Assembly: GCF_900185725.1 (NCBI RefSeq)
Contig: NZ_FYAU01000020.1
Location: 1-64,000 of the forward strand
Reading direction: 5' to 3'
Length of the DNA stretch: 64,000 nt
Source: Stappia sp. TSB10P1A
GTDB taxonomy: Bacteria > Pseudomonadota > Alphaproteobacteria > Rhizobiales > Stappiaceae
A model generated the notes under the pieces. That model was not told the DNA's origin. It saw nothing but the letters and a program-made list of their open reading frames with translations, and ran no database searches. The position numbers and the translations under genes are program-made. Shown piece after piece: positions 30,585-37,901 of this stretch. Every line of letters starts with the position of its first letter. Positions within the stretch are counted from its first letter, which is position 1.

Positions 30585-32195
30585 TTGAGCGCACCGCATC
30601 ATGACGAGACGTCCCGCAGGGACGCTGCGACAGAGGCTGCCGCCGCGCGGCCGGGGCGCCGCCGCAGCGGCCTGTCCGGCAAGCTGCTGATCCTCACCGT
30701 GATCTTCGTGATGATCAGCGAAGTGCTGATCTTCGTGCCGTCGATCGCCAATTTCCGCAATACCTGGCTCACCGACAAGCTGACCATCGCCGGCGTCGCC
30801 GCCAGCGTGCTGGTGGAGACCGACACGGTGTCGCCGGCGGTGCAGGCGGAGCTGCTGCGCGCCACCGGGGCGCTGGCCGTCGCGCTCGACGAGGGCGAGC
30901 GCCGCCGGCTGATCGCCATGGTCGAGACGCCCGGCGAGATCGGCCGCACGGTCGACATGGGCAAGGCCGATGCGATGACCTCGGTGATGGAGAGCTTCGC
31001 CATCCTGCTGTCCTCGGGCGAGGGGCGGATGCGCGTCATCGGGCCGACCCAGATGGGCATCGGCGGGCGGGTCGACATCGTCATGCCGGAGGCGCGGCTG
31101 CGCAACGCGATGCTGGCCTTCTCGGTGCGCATCCTGGCGCTGTCGCTGGTGATTTCGGCGATCACCGCGACGCTGGTCTATCTGTCGCTGCGCTGGCTCC
31201 TGGTGCGCCCGATCCGCCGGCTGACCAGCTCGATGCTGGAGTTTCAGGCCGCGCCCGAAGATCCCGGCCGGATCATCGTTCCTTCGGGCCGGCAGGACGA
31301 GTTGGGCGATGCCGAGCGCTGCTTCGCGCAGATGCAGACGACCCTGCGCGCGACGCTGGAGCAGCGCCGGCAACTGGCGACCCTCGGCCTTGCCGTGTCG
31401 AAGATCAACCACGACCTGCGCAACCTGCTGGCCTCGGCGCAGCTCTTTTCCGAGCGTCTGGAGCAGGTCGCCGACCCGACGGTGCAGCGGTTGGCGCCGA
31501 AGATCATCGCCACGCTCGACCGCGCCGTCGACTACACCAGCTCGGTGCTGGCCTATGGCAGCGCCCGCGAGGCGCCGCTGCGCCGCCGCCTGGTGCGGCT
31601 CGACCTGGTGGTGCGCGATGTCGGCGAGGTGCTCGGCCTCACGGCGGACGGGCCGATCGCCTTCGAGAACCGGGTGGCGGAGGGAACCGAGATCGAGGCC
31701 GATCCCGAGCAGGTGTTTCGCGTGCTGATGAACCTGTGCCGCAACGCGGTGCAGGCGCTGCGGCAGGGCGGTTCGGACACGCTGGTGTGCCGGATCGTCG
31801 TCGAGGCGGAGCAGCGGGCGTCGGACCTGATGGTGCGGGTGCGCGACACCGGGCCGGGCGTGCCGCCGGCCCTGCGCGACAAGCTGTTCCGCCCGTTCCA
31901 GTCGGCGGCCGGGCGCGGCGGCTCCGGCCTTGGGCTGGCGATCGCCGCCGAACTGGTCGGCGCCCATGGCGGCGAGATCCGCCTGCTGGAGCGGATGGGG
32001 CCCGGCGCGGTGTTCGAGATCCGCCTGCCGCGTGCCGCCCCGGCGGCCGGCGCTGGAATGGAAGAGGGGACAGGAGAAGGCGCGGGCGAGAGGGCTGGAG
32101 ACGGGACAGGCGAGGGGGCGCAACAGGGGGCGCAAGAGGAGGCGGGCGGGGCCGATCCGCGGACCCTTGCCGCCCCGGCCGAGCGGCGCGGCTGA
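30585..32195 (+). CDS. HAMP-domain sensor histidine kinase (orphan)
   Basis: Membrane histidine kinase of about 536 aa. A first membrane helix (KLLILTVIFVMISEVLIFV) and a second (ILALSLVISAITATLVYLSL) flank a periplasmic sensor of about 115 residues; HAMP follows (LVRPIRRLTSSMLEF), then the His box VSKINHDLRNLLASAQ, N box LMNLCRNAVQAL, G1 VRDTGPGVP and G2 GRGGSGLGLAIAAELV. The C-terminus is a repetitive Gly/Glu/Ala tail. No ATG occurs before the first helix; TTG at 30585 is the likeliest start, after AGGGTGG. A GTG at 30444 lies inside the preceding gene. No response regulator is adjacent. Confidence 0.83.
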   Translation: MSAPHHDETSRRDAATEAAAARPGRRRSGLSGKLLILTVIFVMISEVLIFVPSIANFRNTWLTDKLTIAGVAASVLVETDTVSPAVQAELLRATGALAVALDEGERRRLIAMVETPGEIGRTVDMGKADAMTSVMESFAILLSSGEGRMRVIGPTQMGIGGRVDIVMPEARLRNAMLAFSVRILALSLVISAITATLVYLSLRWLLVRPIRRLTSSMLEFQAAPEDPGRIIVPSGRQDELGDAERCFAQMQTTLRATLEQRRQLATLGLAVSKINHDLRNLLASAQLFSERLEQVADPTVQRLAPKIIATLDRAVDYTSSVLAYGSAREAPLRRRLVRLDLVVRDVGEVLGLTADGPIAFENRVAEGTEIEADPEQVFRVLMNLCRNAVQALRQGGSDTLVCRIVVEAEQRASDLMVRVRDTGPGVPPALRDKLFRPFQSAAGRGGSGLGLAIAAELVGAHGGEIRLLERMGPGAVFEIRLPRAAPAAGAGMEEGTGEGAGERAGDGTGEGAQQGAQEEAGGADPRTLAAPAERRG

Positions 32196-32316
32196 GCCGG
32201 TTCGAGTTCCGGTTTCGGCAGCTTATCAACAGGTTGCGGGCCTTGGTGAAAAAGTGCGAGAAAATCGCGCGCCCTCGCTTGCAATCCATGAAGGACCAGA
32301 GTAGAGGTAGCGCCCT

Positions 32317-32338
32317 GTCCGGGGGCGATGCCCCGGAC
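32317..32338. other. GC-rich hairpin between kinase gene and tRNA-Arg
   Basis: An 8-bp perfect stem, GTCCGGGG / CCCCGGAC, with a 6-base loop lies 122 bases after the kinase stop. There is no T-run, so it is a weak terminator candidate or a leader structure ahead of the tRNA. Confidence 0.4.
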
Positions 32339-32399
32339 GGACCGCCTCGCCTCGTGCCCGTTGGCCCCGCGCCTTGAGCATGACGGCATGATGGCCAAA

Positions 32400-32476
32400 G
32401 CACCGGTAGCTCAGCTGGATAGAGCACCAGACTACGAATCTGGGGGTCGGGAGTTCGAATCTTCCCCGGTGCGCCA
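32400..32476 (+). tRNA. tRNA-Arg (ACG)
   Basis: 77-base cloverleaf with CCA encoded. The acceptor stem is GCACCGG / CCGGTGC, the anticodon stem CCAGA / TCTGG with loop CTACGAA (anticodon ACG at 32434-32436), and the T arm contains GTTCGAATC. It would decode CGN arginine codons after A34 to inosine change. Lower-GC DNA with a recombinase remnant begins immediately after its 3' end, marking it as an integration site. Confidence 0.96.
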
Positions 32477-32905
32477 TTTCAGTACAGAACTATGAACGCC
32501 GAACGCCGCCGATTGCCCGCTTGAAGCGGCGACGAGCGTTCGCAGCAGTTCCGACTTCGATCCCATGATGCGAACCTCGTTGTCGGCAACCTCGACGCGC
32601 TGCGCCAAGGCGCGCAGATGATCACGGCGATAGCCACCATCTTCCAGCCGCATCCTTTCGCGGGCGGAGCGGGCAAAAGCCGTTAGCATGTCGGGGCTGA
32701 TCGCCTGGTTGCCGACATTATCGAGCGCAACCTGTATGCGCTCGGCGTCGGCCTTGGCCTGTTCCCGTATCGCCTTGAGCCCGGTGATACGCTCCTTGAG
32801 GCCCGAATCGTCCAGATCGGCCCCCCGTTTTCGATGGCGTCATAGAGCCGGTTGAGCCGCTGGCGGCACCCCTGCGCCTGTTGCAGACCCGATAGCGAAT
32901 AACCG
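32432..32905 (-). pseudogene. Large serine recombinase, C-terminal remnant with frameshift
   Basis: Minus-strand remnant of a site-specific serine recombinase. From about 32818 leftward one frame reads ADLDDSGLKERITGL, KADAERIQVAL, LTAFARSARERMRLEDGGYR and EVRIMGSKSELLRTL, the familiar C-terminal end of alphaproteobacterial recombinase-family proteins. Just upstream another frame reads QQAQGCRQRLNRLYDAIENG, which continues it, so a one-base change in the run of G at about 32819-32825 has broken the gene. The catalytic N-terminal domain is absent. The frame ends by reading antisense through the tRNA (EDSNSRPPDS). It was probably the integrase of the island. Family call rests on my recognition of this C-terminal pattern. 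Confidence 0.72.
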
Positions 32906-32908
32906 GCA

Positions 32909-32939
32909 GCATCTGGGGCCGTGTTGCGGCCCCGGATGC
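32909..32939. terminator. Hairpin downstream of PhyH-like gene
   Basis: Stem GCATC-GGGGCCG against CGGCCCC-GATGC with one mismatch and a 5-base loop. It lies just after the stop of the leftward dioxygenase gene and at the broken end of the recombinase remnant. There is no U-run on either strand, so it is at best a weak terminator; it may instead mark a rearrangement junction. Confidence 0.5.
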
Positions 32940-32947
32940 CTCTTGGC

Positions 32948-33748
32948 CTAGAACGTCAGCCTACATGCCTGACGGATGGCGATCTGGACCGGCGATGGTG
33001 GTAGCGCCGGATCAAACTCGCCCTTCGGCAGCAGCGGCGGCTGCGCCATGAAACGCGGCTGCTCCCCTCGGTGGGGCTGCGCCGCATGGACGATGAATGG
33101 ATGGCACAGGTAGACGGTACCCGCCGCACCTGTTGCCAACGCAACATCGCAACCTTCCGTAGAGGCGTAGCCGTTCGCGGAAAGTTGCCGGAGCGTTGCG
33201 CCTGCGTCGCCGAAGGGCAGCAACTCACGCGCAATCGACGCATGTGACCCTTTTCGGATTTTCGTTGGCGCATCATTGGGGCCAACATCCGAAAACAGAA
33301 ACAGCATCAGCAAGGCGCGTCCGCTGCTCTTCACGTTGGCCCGCCATTCCATGAAGTCCGGATTGTCGGTGCCAAAGCTCACGTCCACATGCCAGCCATC
33401 GTCACCGGGAGATTCTGGTGACGGAAAGCGGATGGGGAAAGTTCCAACACCTTTGGGGGCAAGCCATCGGCCTTCCCCAACGAGTTGATCGTAGGCTTTG
33501 TGCAGTTGCGGCGTGTTGGCAGCTTCGATGAAGGGGGGCGACGACTTGAACCCCACTCGAACAACGGGTTGAGTCCAGTTTCGAGGTTCGTCCGGTGACA
33601 GACCTATATCCGCCCACAACTCGTCCCTCCCTTGCTTTGCAAGGTCGGGGCTGAAGGCGTTTTCGATTTTGACGAACCCATCGTCGATGAAGCTCTGGAC
33701 CTGACCGGAAGTCAGGCCGACACGATTGGATCTAGGCATTACAAACAC
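32948..33748 (-). CDS. Phytanoyl-CoA dioxygenase (PhyH) family protein
   Basis: Predicted Fe(II)/2-oxoglutarate-dependent oxygenase of 266 aa. The facial triad is visible as HxD in GWHVDVSFG (His120, Asp122) and a distal His in LCHPFIVHAAQPH (216 or 221), with an Arg (227 or 232) to bind 2-oxoglutarate. The N-terminus SGQVQSFIDDGFVKIENAFSPDL is typical of PhyH proteins. The substrate is unknown; bacterial members act on lipids, ectoine or secondary metabolites. Composition is less GC-rich than the core chromosome. Start could also be the second Met three codons in. It stands alone in the island. Confidence 0.82.
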   Translation of the reverse strand: MFVMPRSNRVGLTSGQVQSFIDDGFVKIENAFSPDLAKQGRDELWADIGLSPDEPRNWTQPVVRVGFKSSPPFIEAANTPQLHKAYDQLVGEGRWLAPKGVGTFPIRFPSPESPGDDGWHVDVSFGTDNPDFMEWRANVKSSGRALLMLFLFSDVGPNDAPTKIRKGSHASIARELLPFGDAGATLRQLSANGYASTEGCDVALATGAAGTVYLCHPFIVHAAQPHRGEQPRFMAQPPLLPKGEFDPALPPSPVQIAIRQACRLTF

Positions 33749-33786
33749 ATTCTCCGTTCGGCCTCCGCGTCAGCAGGGCCGTCCTA

Positions 33787-33832
33787 ATCTGAACGGCGCA
33801 GGTGCGCCGACACGACTTTCAGTCGTTCAGAT
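33787..33832. other. Structured element: three-way-junction-like inverted repeats
   Basis: Outer arms ATCTGAACG (33787-33795) and CGTTCAGAT (33824-33832) enclose two further hairpins: GGCGC-AGGT-GCGCC (33795-33808) and ACGACT-TTC-AGTCGT (33812-33826). The arms share a few bases, so the outer stem and second hairpin compete at their base. It lies 39 bases upstream of the PhyH-like start, in the otherwise empty stretch 33749-33956. It could be a mobile-element end, a recombination site or an RNA leader. Confidence 0.55.
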
Positions 33833-33956
33833 CAGCGGGAAGAATGTGGAAATGAACATCATGGGTGTTACGTATGCTTCGTAGCGGATGGTTTCAAGGA
33901 CGCATGACGAAGCACATGCCGCGTCGCAGGATGCTTGATGGTTAGCATATCCCCGT

Positions 33957-34298
33957 CATGGAAGACAGGGAACTACGCAGAATGTTTCGCTCTATTCGAA
34001 GCTCTGCCATGAGCTGGTGCATTGGTCGGGCGCGAAGACCAGACTCGACCGCGATATGTCCGCACGCTTTGCCACCGAGCATTACGCGATGGAAGAACTG
34101 GTGGCCGAGCTTGGCGCGGCCTTCTTGTGCAGCGATCTTGGTATCTCGCAGGAGCCGCGTACCGACCACGCCGCCTACATCGCCAATTGGCTCACCGTCC
34201 TGAAGAACGACCGCAAGGCGATCTTCACCGCCGCCAGCCAGGCGAGCAAAGCCGCGAATTATCTGATCGGGCTCGAAACGAAGGAGGCGGCCGCATAG
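33957..34298 (+). pseudogene. ArdC-like antirestriction protein, C-terminal fragment
   Basis: The frame reads SLYSKLCHELVHWSGAKTRL, then AMEELVAELGAAFLC and AYIANWLTVLKNDRKAIF, ending IGLETKEAAA. This is the zincin-like metallopeptidase C-terminal domain of ArdC-type (DUF1738-containing) antirestriction proteins, with the zinc motif HELVH and the downstream Glu of EELVAELGAAF. The single-stranded-DNA-binding N-terminal domain and a start codon are missing; homology seems to begin about 33984. A GTG at 34017 would drop the HExxH motif. ArdC genes ride on conjugative plasmids and ICEs, so this supports the island origin. Confidence 0.75.
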
Positions 34299-34304
34299 GC
34301 CGCC

Positions 34305-35081
34305 TTATTCCTGAACGGTGATGGTAATCGAATCGCCGTATAGCGAGGTCTGCTCGATACCCGGGGTTGTCGCCGTGAAGAGGATCGCGCGGGCAGGAAC
34401 CTTCCCGCCGCACTGGCGGCTGAACCGTGTTCCCACGCCACCATCGGCCAGCGTTCCTGTTGTCAGTTCGGGCAGGTGTTGACGGGCGTTCTCCCATTCC
34501 GGCGCCGGACCGCAATCATTGCCGCGCGCGCCATGGATGATGAGCGCATCGCCAACCTTCGCCGTGACCGTGCGAACATAATCGGCCTGAATACCGGCAA
34601 AGGTGGTTCCCGGATCAGCAACCGTCTCGTCGCCGCCCGGCCACTGGAAATACGCAAACAGTCCGACCAGTGCAGCCGCGATCACGCCTCCTCCGAGGAC
34701 GAGTGGCCTGCGCGCCCGTTCAGGGGGGAAGGCATTGGCAGGTACCTCATCTGGGGCGGATGCGAGCGGTGCCACGACAGGTGAAGCGCTACGCGCCTGA
34801 GCGTATAGGCGGTTCCAATGTTCGCGCAGGGCCTGATCGCGATCGACGTCGAGAAGCCGCGTCAGAAGCAGGAAGTTGCGCCGTTGGGGGAGGTGCACGC
34901 CCTGCCGCCAGTTGTGCAGGTTCTTCAAGGCCGTGTCGAAAGCGGCATGGGAGCGGTTGCCGCTGGCCGAACACAACCGCTCGGCCAGGTTCAGATTATC
35001 CAGATGCCCCTGTTCGATACACAGGGCGTCCAACAGCTTGTGCCATGTATGGCGGGTATCCCAATTCTTCTCGCCGGTCAT
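34305..35081 (-). CDS. Predicted single-pass membrane protein with cytoplasmic helical domain
   Basis: Not recognised. 258 aa starting at the ATG at 35081 (GGGGGTG upstream). Residues about 1-100 are helical and Arg/Leu-rich (KLLDALCIEQGHLDNLNLAERLC, NLHNWRQGVHLPQRRNFLLLTRLL in outline), resembling a DNA-binding or protein-interaction module; a Pro/Ala linker follows, one membrane helix (LVLGGGVIAAALVGLFAYF), and a C-terminal domain of about 95 residues with two Cys in a beta-rich pattern ending GDSITITVQE. The architecture recalls ToxR-type membrane regulators, which is inference. It is divergent from the gene run starting at 35493 and could control it. Confidence 0.7.
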   Translation of the reverse strand: MTGEKNWDTRHTWHKLLDALCIEQGHLDNLNLAERLCSASGNRSHAAFDTALKNLHNWRQGVHLPQRRNFLLLTRLLDVDRDQALREHWNRLYAQARSASPVVAPLASAPDEVPANAFPPERARRPLVLGGGVIAAALVGLFAYFQWPGGDETVADPGTTFAGIQADYVRTVTAKVGDALIIHGARGNDCGPAPEWENARQHLPELTTGTLADGGVGTRFSRQCGGKVPARAILFTATTPGIEQTSLYGDSITITVQE

Positions 35082-35492
35082 GAGCACCCCCGCTGCAATG
35101 TAACCGCCTGCGCAGCTTACCCGCCAAGTCATTGAAACGGCAAGGTGATCCGGTGATTTTTTCCGGTGCTTCGGCTTTTTCGGCTGAACTACGCTGACCG
35201 CGCTGGCAGCGCAGGCTACGAAAAATCAGACAGGGCAATCGAGTGAAGCAGCGGGGGAGGAACCGGCGCTGACGCGTGGTGGGACGGAGGCGGCGCGACC
35301 GTTCAAAAAGGTTCCTTTTTGGATGCCGCTCTCACCACCGCGTTGTGGTTGATCCGGTTCCTATTGAATCAAGCATTTGGCAGCGGGGCAAGTCCTTCTG
35401 AAACAAAATATGGAAATATATAATGAATCCAAGGGTTTGTATCAGTGCCGCACTGGTTCAGGCCATGATGATTCAGCCATGGAGAAGATGAC
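35082..35492. other. AT-rich divergent intergenic region with palindrome and -10 box
   Basis: About 410 bases with no convincing gene. CAAAAAGG-TT-CCTTTTTG (35304-35321) is a perfect 18-base palindrome. TATAAT at 35419-35424 in a stretch of A/T lies 69 bases before the small gene at 35493 and is a good -10 candidate; the matching -35 (TTCTGA at 35396) is poor, so an activator may be needed. The base composition is clearly lower in GC than the flanking chromosome. Confidence 0.5.
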
Positions 35493-35630
35493 GTGAGCAG
35501 CACTTGCGATCAGGGCAAGCAGGTCGGGCAGCAGAACCAGCACCAGCAGCAGGCCACCCCGCAGCAGATCCCGAATGCTGTCCAGCGGGAGCAGTGCAAC
35601 GCCGGACTTCGCGCCGGACAGAACAAGTGA
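35493..35630 (+). CDS. Candidate 45-aa Gln-rich small protein
   Basis: A 45-codon frame from GTG at 35493 to TGA at 35628 encodes a peptide with Cys residues near both ends (STCDQGKQ, REQCNAGLR) and a Gln-rich core (GQQNQHQQQATPQQ). GGAGAAG lies 6 to 12 bases before the GTG, and an in-frame stop just upstream fixes the start. It is 63 bases ahead of the membrane-protein gene at 35694. No signal peptide is visible and I do not recognise it. Overlapping longer frames on both strands lack ribosome sites. Confidence 0.5.
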   Translation: MSSTCDQGKQVGQQNQHQQQATPQQIPNAVQREQCNAGLRAGQNK

Positions 35631-35693
35631 CGAAACCGGGTCTGGCCGTTCGGCCAGGCACGATCCAGCGCAAGCATGGAGAAGGGGGCGAAG

Positions 35694-36146
35694 ATGGCAA
35701 CGTTGACGAAACTGGAGGGCATCGCCTCGAACATCCGTACCGATACATCGGTTCACGGTTCTATCAGTCGTGGCAAGGGCAGCGTGTCCAGCACGACTAC
35801 CATGAATTTTCTGATCGACGGCAAGGCTGTCAATGCCGACTTCGGCGAATCCATGAGCATCAACAACGGCGATCATCTCATTGTCGCAGGGGTTCAGAAG
35901 TCCAACGGCCTGAACGCTCTTGCCTACAACAATCTGACGAACGGCACATACGGCGAAGGCGGCGGAACGCTACGTGTCATCGGAATTATCCTCGTCGTCT
36001 TGGGGGTGGTGACTGGAATGCTGGTCATCCCCCTGCTGATAATTCCAATCGGCATATGGGTCTGGTGGGTTGGCCGTCGTGCCAAGGCCGCCCTCGCTCT
36101 TTGTCGGCAGGGTTCATCTGCCGCTCACAAGCCAAGCGCGGCCTGA
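35694..36146 (+). CDS. Unknown protein: beta-rich N-terminal domain plus membrane hairpin
   Basis: Not recognised. 150 aa, start ATG at 35694 with GAAGGGGG seven bases upstream. The N-terminal 85 residues are polar and beta-rich (SNIRTDTSVHGSISRGKGSV, NFLIDGKAVNADFGESMSI, DHLIVAGVQKSNGLNALAYN), like an OB-type or nucleotide-binding barrel. They are followed by a hydrophobic stretch that can form two helices (LRVIGIILVVLGVVTGMLVI, PLLIIPIGIWVWWVG). The tail is basic. The protein is thus predicted to hold a soluble domain at the inner membrane. Lower GC at third positions than core genes indicates acquisition with the island. Confidence 0.75.
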   Translation: MATLTKLEGIASNIRTDTSVHGSISRGKGSVSSTTTMNFLIDGKAVNADFGESMSINNGDHLIVAGVQKSNGLNALAYNNLTNGTYGEGGGTLRVIGIILVVLGVVTGMLVIPLLIIPIGIWVWWVGRRAKAALALCRQGSSAAHKPSAA

Positions 36147-36193
36147 CGCGCTCCCTATCATCTTCCAGCGCAAACCACCCAAGAGGAGTTTAC

Positions 36194-36667
36194 ATGAACG
36201 TCGTGCAGAAACTTGGCGGTGCTGCAGGCATGGCCACCATACTTGTGGCGCTCGCCGCATGCCAATCCACCGGAGACGGTACCGATATAGCCGCTGCCAC
36301 CCCCGCACAGAATTTCGAGATCAGCAGCATCAGCGTCACCCCGATGACGAATGCCAGTCTCTGCCGTGATCTGGGTGGACAGGGACAGCCGCCGACCGTG
36401 ACGATCCGGCATACGGCTGCGGCAGGCGTGCCAATCCGTGTTCGCCTGACCGATTACTGGAGCGATGGCGGGACATATAACCACCGCAGCACCACCGTCC
36501 GCTCGGATGGTTCCGGAACGACGACCGTGAATTACGGCTTCCTACCGCCCTGCAACACCTCCGGCGGGCGCATCAACTCGCATTATCAGTTCGAGGTGCA
36601 GGCTGGCGGCGCATCGCGCACGCAGACATGGGCGCGCTTCGATTCCGCATCGCGGACGATCCGGTAA
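36194..36667 (+). CDS. Unknown predicted lipoprotein
   Basis: 157 aa, start ATG after AAGAGGAG. A signal with lipobox ALAACQS (Cys at residue 23) predicts lipidation. The mature part is a beta-rich domain of about 120 residues (ISSISVTPMTNASLCRDLGG, PTVTIRHTAAAGVPIRVRL, HYQFEVQAGGASRTQTWARF) with two conserved-looking Cys (in SLCRDLG and LPPCNTS) that may form a disulfide. It looks Ig-like, but I do not recognise the family. Preceded by the membrane protein (48-base gap) and followed at 19 bases by a secreted protein, so the three form one operon. Confidence 0.75.
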   Translation: MNVVQKLGGAAGMATILVALAACQSTGDGTDIAAATPAQNFEISSISVTPMTNASLCRDLGGQGQPPTVTIRHTAAAGVPIRVRLTDYWSDGGTYNHRSTTVRSDGSGTTTVNYGFLPPCNTSGGRINSHYQFEVQAGGASRTQTWARFDSASRTIR

Positions 36668-36685
36668 GTGAAAGGGGCAAGTAGG

Positions 36686-37579
36686 ATGAAAACACCCGAA
36701 CGAGTGATCGGCGGGACGTTTGCCGTCCTGCTTGCCATGTCGGGCACTGCGGCGGGGCAGAGTTCCGCCGCGTGGCAGGTCAACCGTGGCGACAATTTCG
36801 TTGCTGCAGGCATTTGCCAGGCCGGTTCGGACAGGCACTGTGTCAAGCTGCAATGCCTGACGATGGAGGGCGGCGGCATTTCGTGGGGGATCGACGCACC
36901 GGAACCCGGCCACTCCGCCGAGTTCGTGTCCGTCACATGGACGATAGACGGTGCGGCTGTTTCATTGCCGATGAACAAGGCCGGACCTGCTGACACCGGC
37001 ATGCAAAGCTACGATGCCGCTTTCAGCCAAACCGATCATCAGAACCTCGTGCAACGACTCAAAAGCGGGAACCGCTTCACCCTCGACAGTGACCAATTCG
37101 CGGCCTTCACCCTGTCATTGCGCGGTTCGGGCGCGGCGCTGACGACAATGCTGGCCGAATGTCCGCTCATCGCCTCGACGGATACCCCGCCCGCCGTATC
37201 CGGCAGCTCGTCCTATCCCTCGGCAATGGATCCGTTGATTCTTGAGACGGCGGAAATGTGCATCAATATCGGAGGTAAAGCGCAGCTTCTGGACGGAAGC
37301 GTGCAGTCCAAAGACATCAACGGCGACGGCAAGCCCGATTATCTGCTTGACCTCGGTAAGCTCTCCTGCGGGACGGGACTTAGCCCGTATTGCGGGGCGG
37401 CCAACTGCGAGTTCGCCGTCTATGTGTCGCACGGCGATGACTATGTGTCCGGTCGCTATCTTGGCATCGAACCGCGCTTTGGCGATGATGCCGTTCTCAT
37501 TCCCTGTCCCGGTAGCACCCGGTTCTCTGAAATCCGTATGAGCGGCGGAAGGCTCAAGCAGACTTTATGTAACGAGTGA
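36686..37579 (+). CDS. Unknown secreted protein with EF-hand/FG-GAP-like motif
   Basis: 297 aa; ATG at 36686 is preceded by AAAGGGGCAAGTAGG. A signal peptide (FAVLLAMSGTAAGQS) predicts export. Residues about 25-170 contain several Cys (ICQAGSDRHCVKLQC) and a long polar region; the C-terminal half contains DINGDGKPDYLLDL, a calcium-binding loop of the kind in FG-GAP and dockerin repeats, followed by CGTGLSPYCGAANCEFAVYV with probable disulfides. Function unknown. It is the last gene of the island operon. Composition and the unrecognised partners make the operon a candidate cell-envelope system. Confidence 0.75.
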   Translation: MKTPERVIGGTFAVLLAMSGTAAGQSSAAWQVNRGDNFVAAGICQAGSDRHCVKLQCLTMEGGGISWGIDAPEPGHSAEFVSVTWTIDGAAVSLPMNKAGPADTGMQSYDAAFSQTDHQNLVQRLKSGNRFTLDSDQFAAFTLSLRGSGAALTTMLAECPLIASTDTPPAVSGSSSYPSAMDPLILETAEMCINIGGKAQLLDGSVQSKDINGDGKPDYLLDLGKLSCGTGLSPYCGAANCEFAVYVSHGDDYVSGRYLGIEPRFGDDAVLIPCPGSTRFSEIRMSGGRLKQTLCNE

Positions 37580-37598
37580 GCCTCGTGAACCGCGCCCC

Positions 37599-37901
37599 TC
37601 AATTCAGCATGCCGCCTTTTGGCTGCGTCATCGCCTCGAAACGCTTTCGCTTTTCCGCTTTTTCGGCCTGATCCATCGCGCGATTGCGCGCGGCGTGGAG
37701 GGAGCCGATCAACCCCTGTCGCGCGTAGTGTTTGATGAGACGTGCTAGCTGGGGTTCATGGAACATGCGGGTGGTCAGGTCCTCCACGTCATCATCCGCG
37801 AACTCCATCCCGCCCAGCCGTGCCGCCCACAGCAACTCGGCCCGGTCCAGCTCGACAGCCATGCTGACGATCTCCGTGCCTTCTTTGAAGCGGCTACGCA
37901 T
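37599..37901 (-). CDS. Small unknown helical protein
   Basis: 100 aa from the ATG at 37901, which has GGAG about 8 bases upstream; an ATG at 37952 would add 17 residues. It is charged and helical (VELDRAELLWAARLGGMEF, EDLTTRMFHEPQLARLIKHYA, RNRAMDQAEKAEKRKRFEAM), with no membrane segment. Proteins of this look are common on alphaproteobacterial plasmids and islands, but I do not recognise it. It converges on the secreted-protein gene and lies close to the right boundary of the island. Confidence 0.6.
   Translation of the reverse strand: MRSRFKEGTEIVSMAVELDRAELLWAARLGGMEFADDDVEDLTTRMFHEPQLARLIKHYARQGLIGSLHAARNRAMDQAEKAEKRKRFEAMTQPKGGMLN

Noticed and set aside
32222-32230. TTATCAACA, one mismatch from a DnaA box
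   Set aside because: Single occurrence with no cluster, no AT-rich unwinding element and no replication genes nearby; not an origin.
32280-32376. 29-codon frame from ATG at 32289 before the tRNA
   Set aside because: No ribosome site and content dominated by the GC-rich hairpin; no support.
35442-35876. 144-codon minus-strand frame with a hydrophobic C-terminal part
   Set aside because: Overlaps the small gene at 35493 and the membrane-protein gene at 35694, which have ribosome sites; this frame has none and looks like a shadow.
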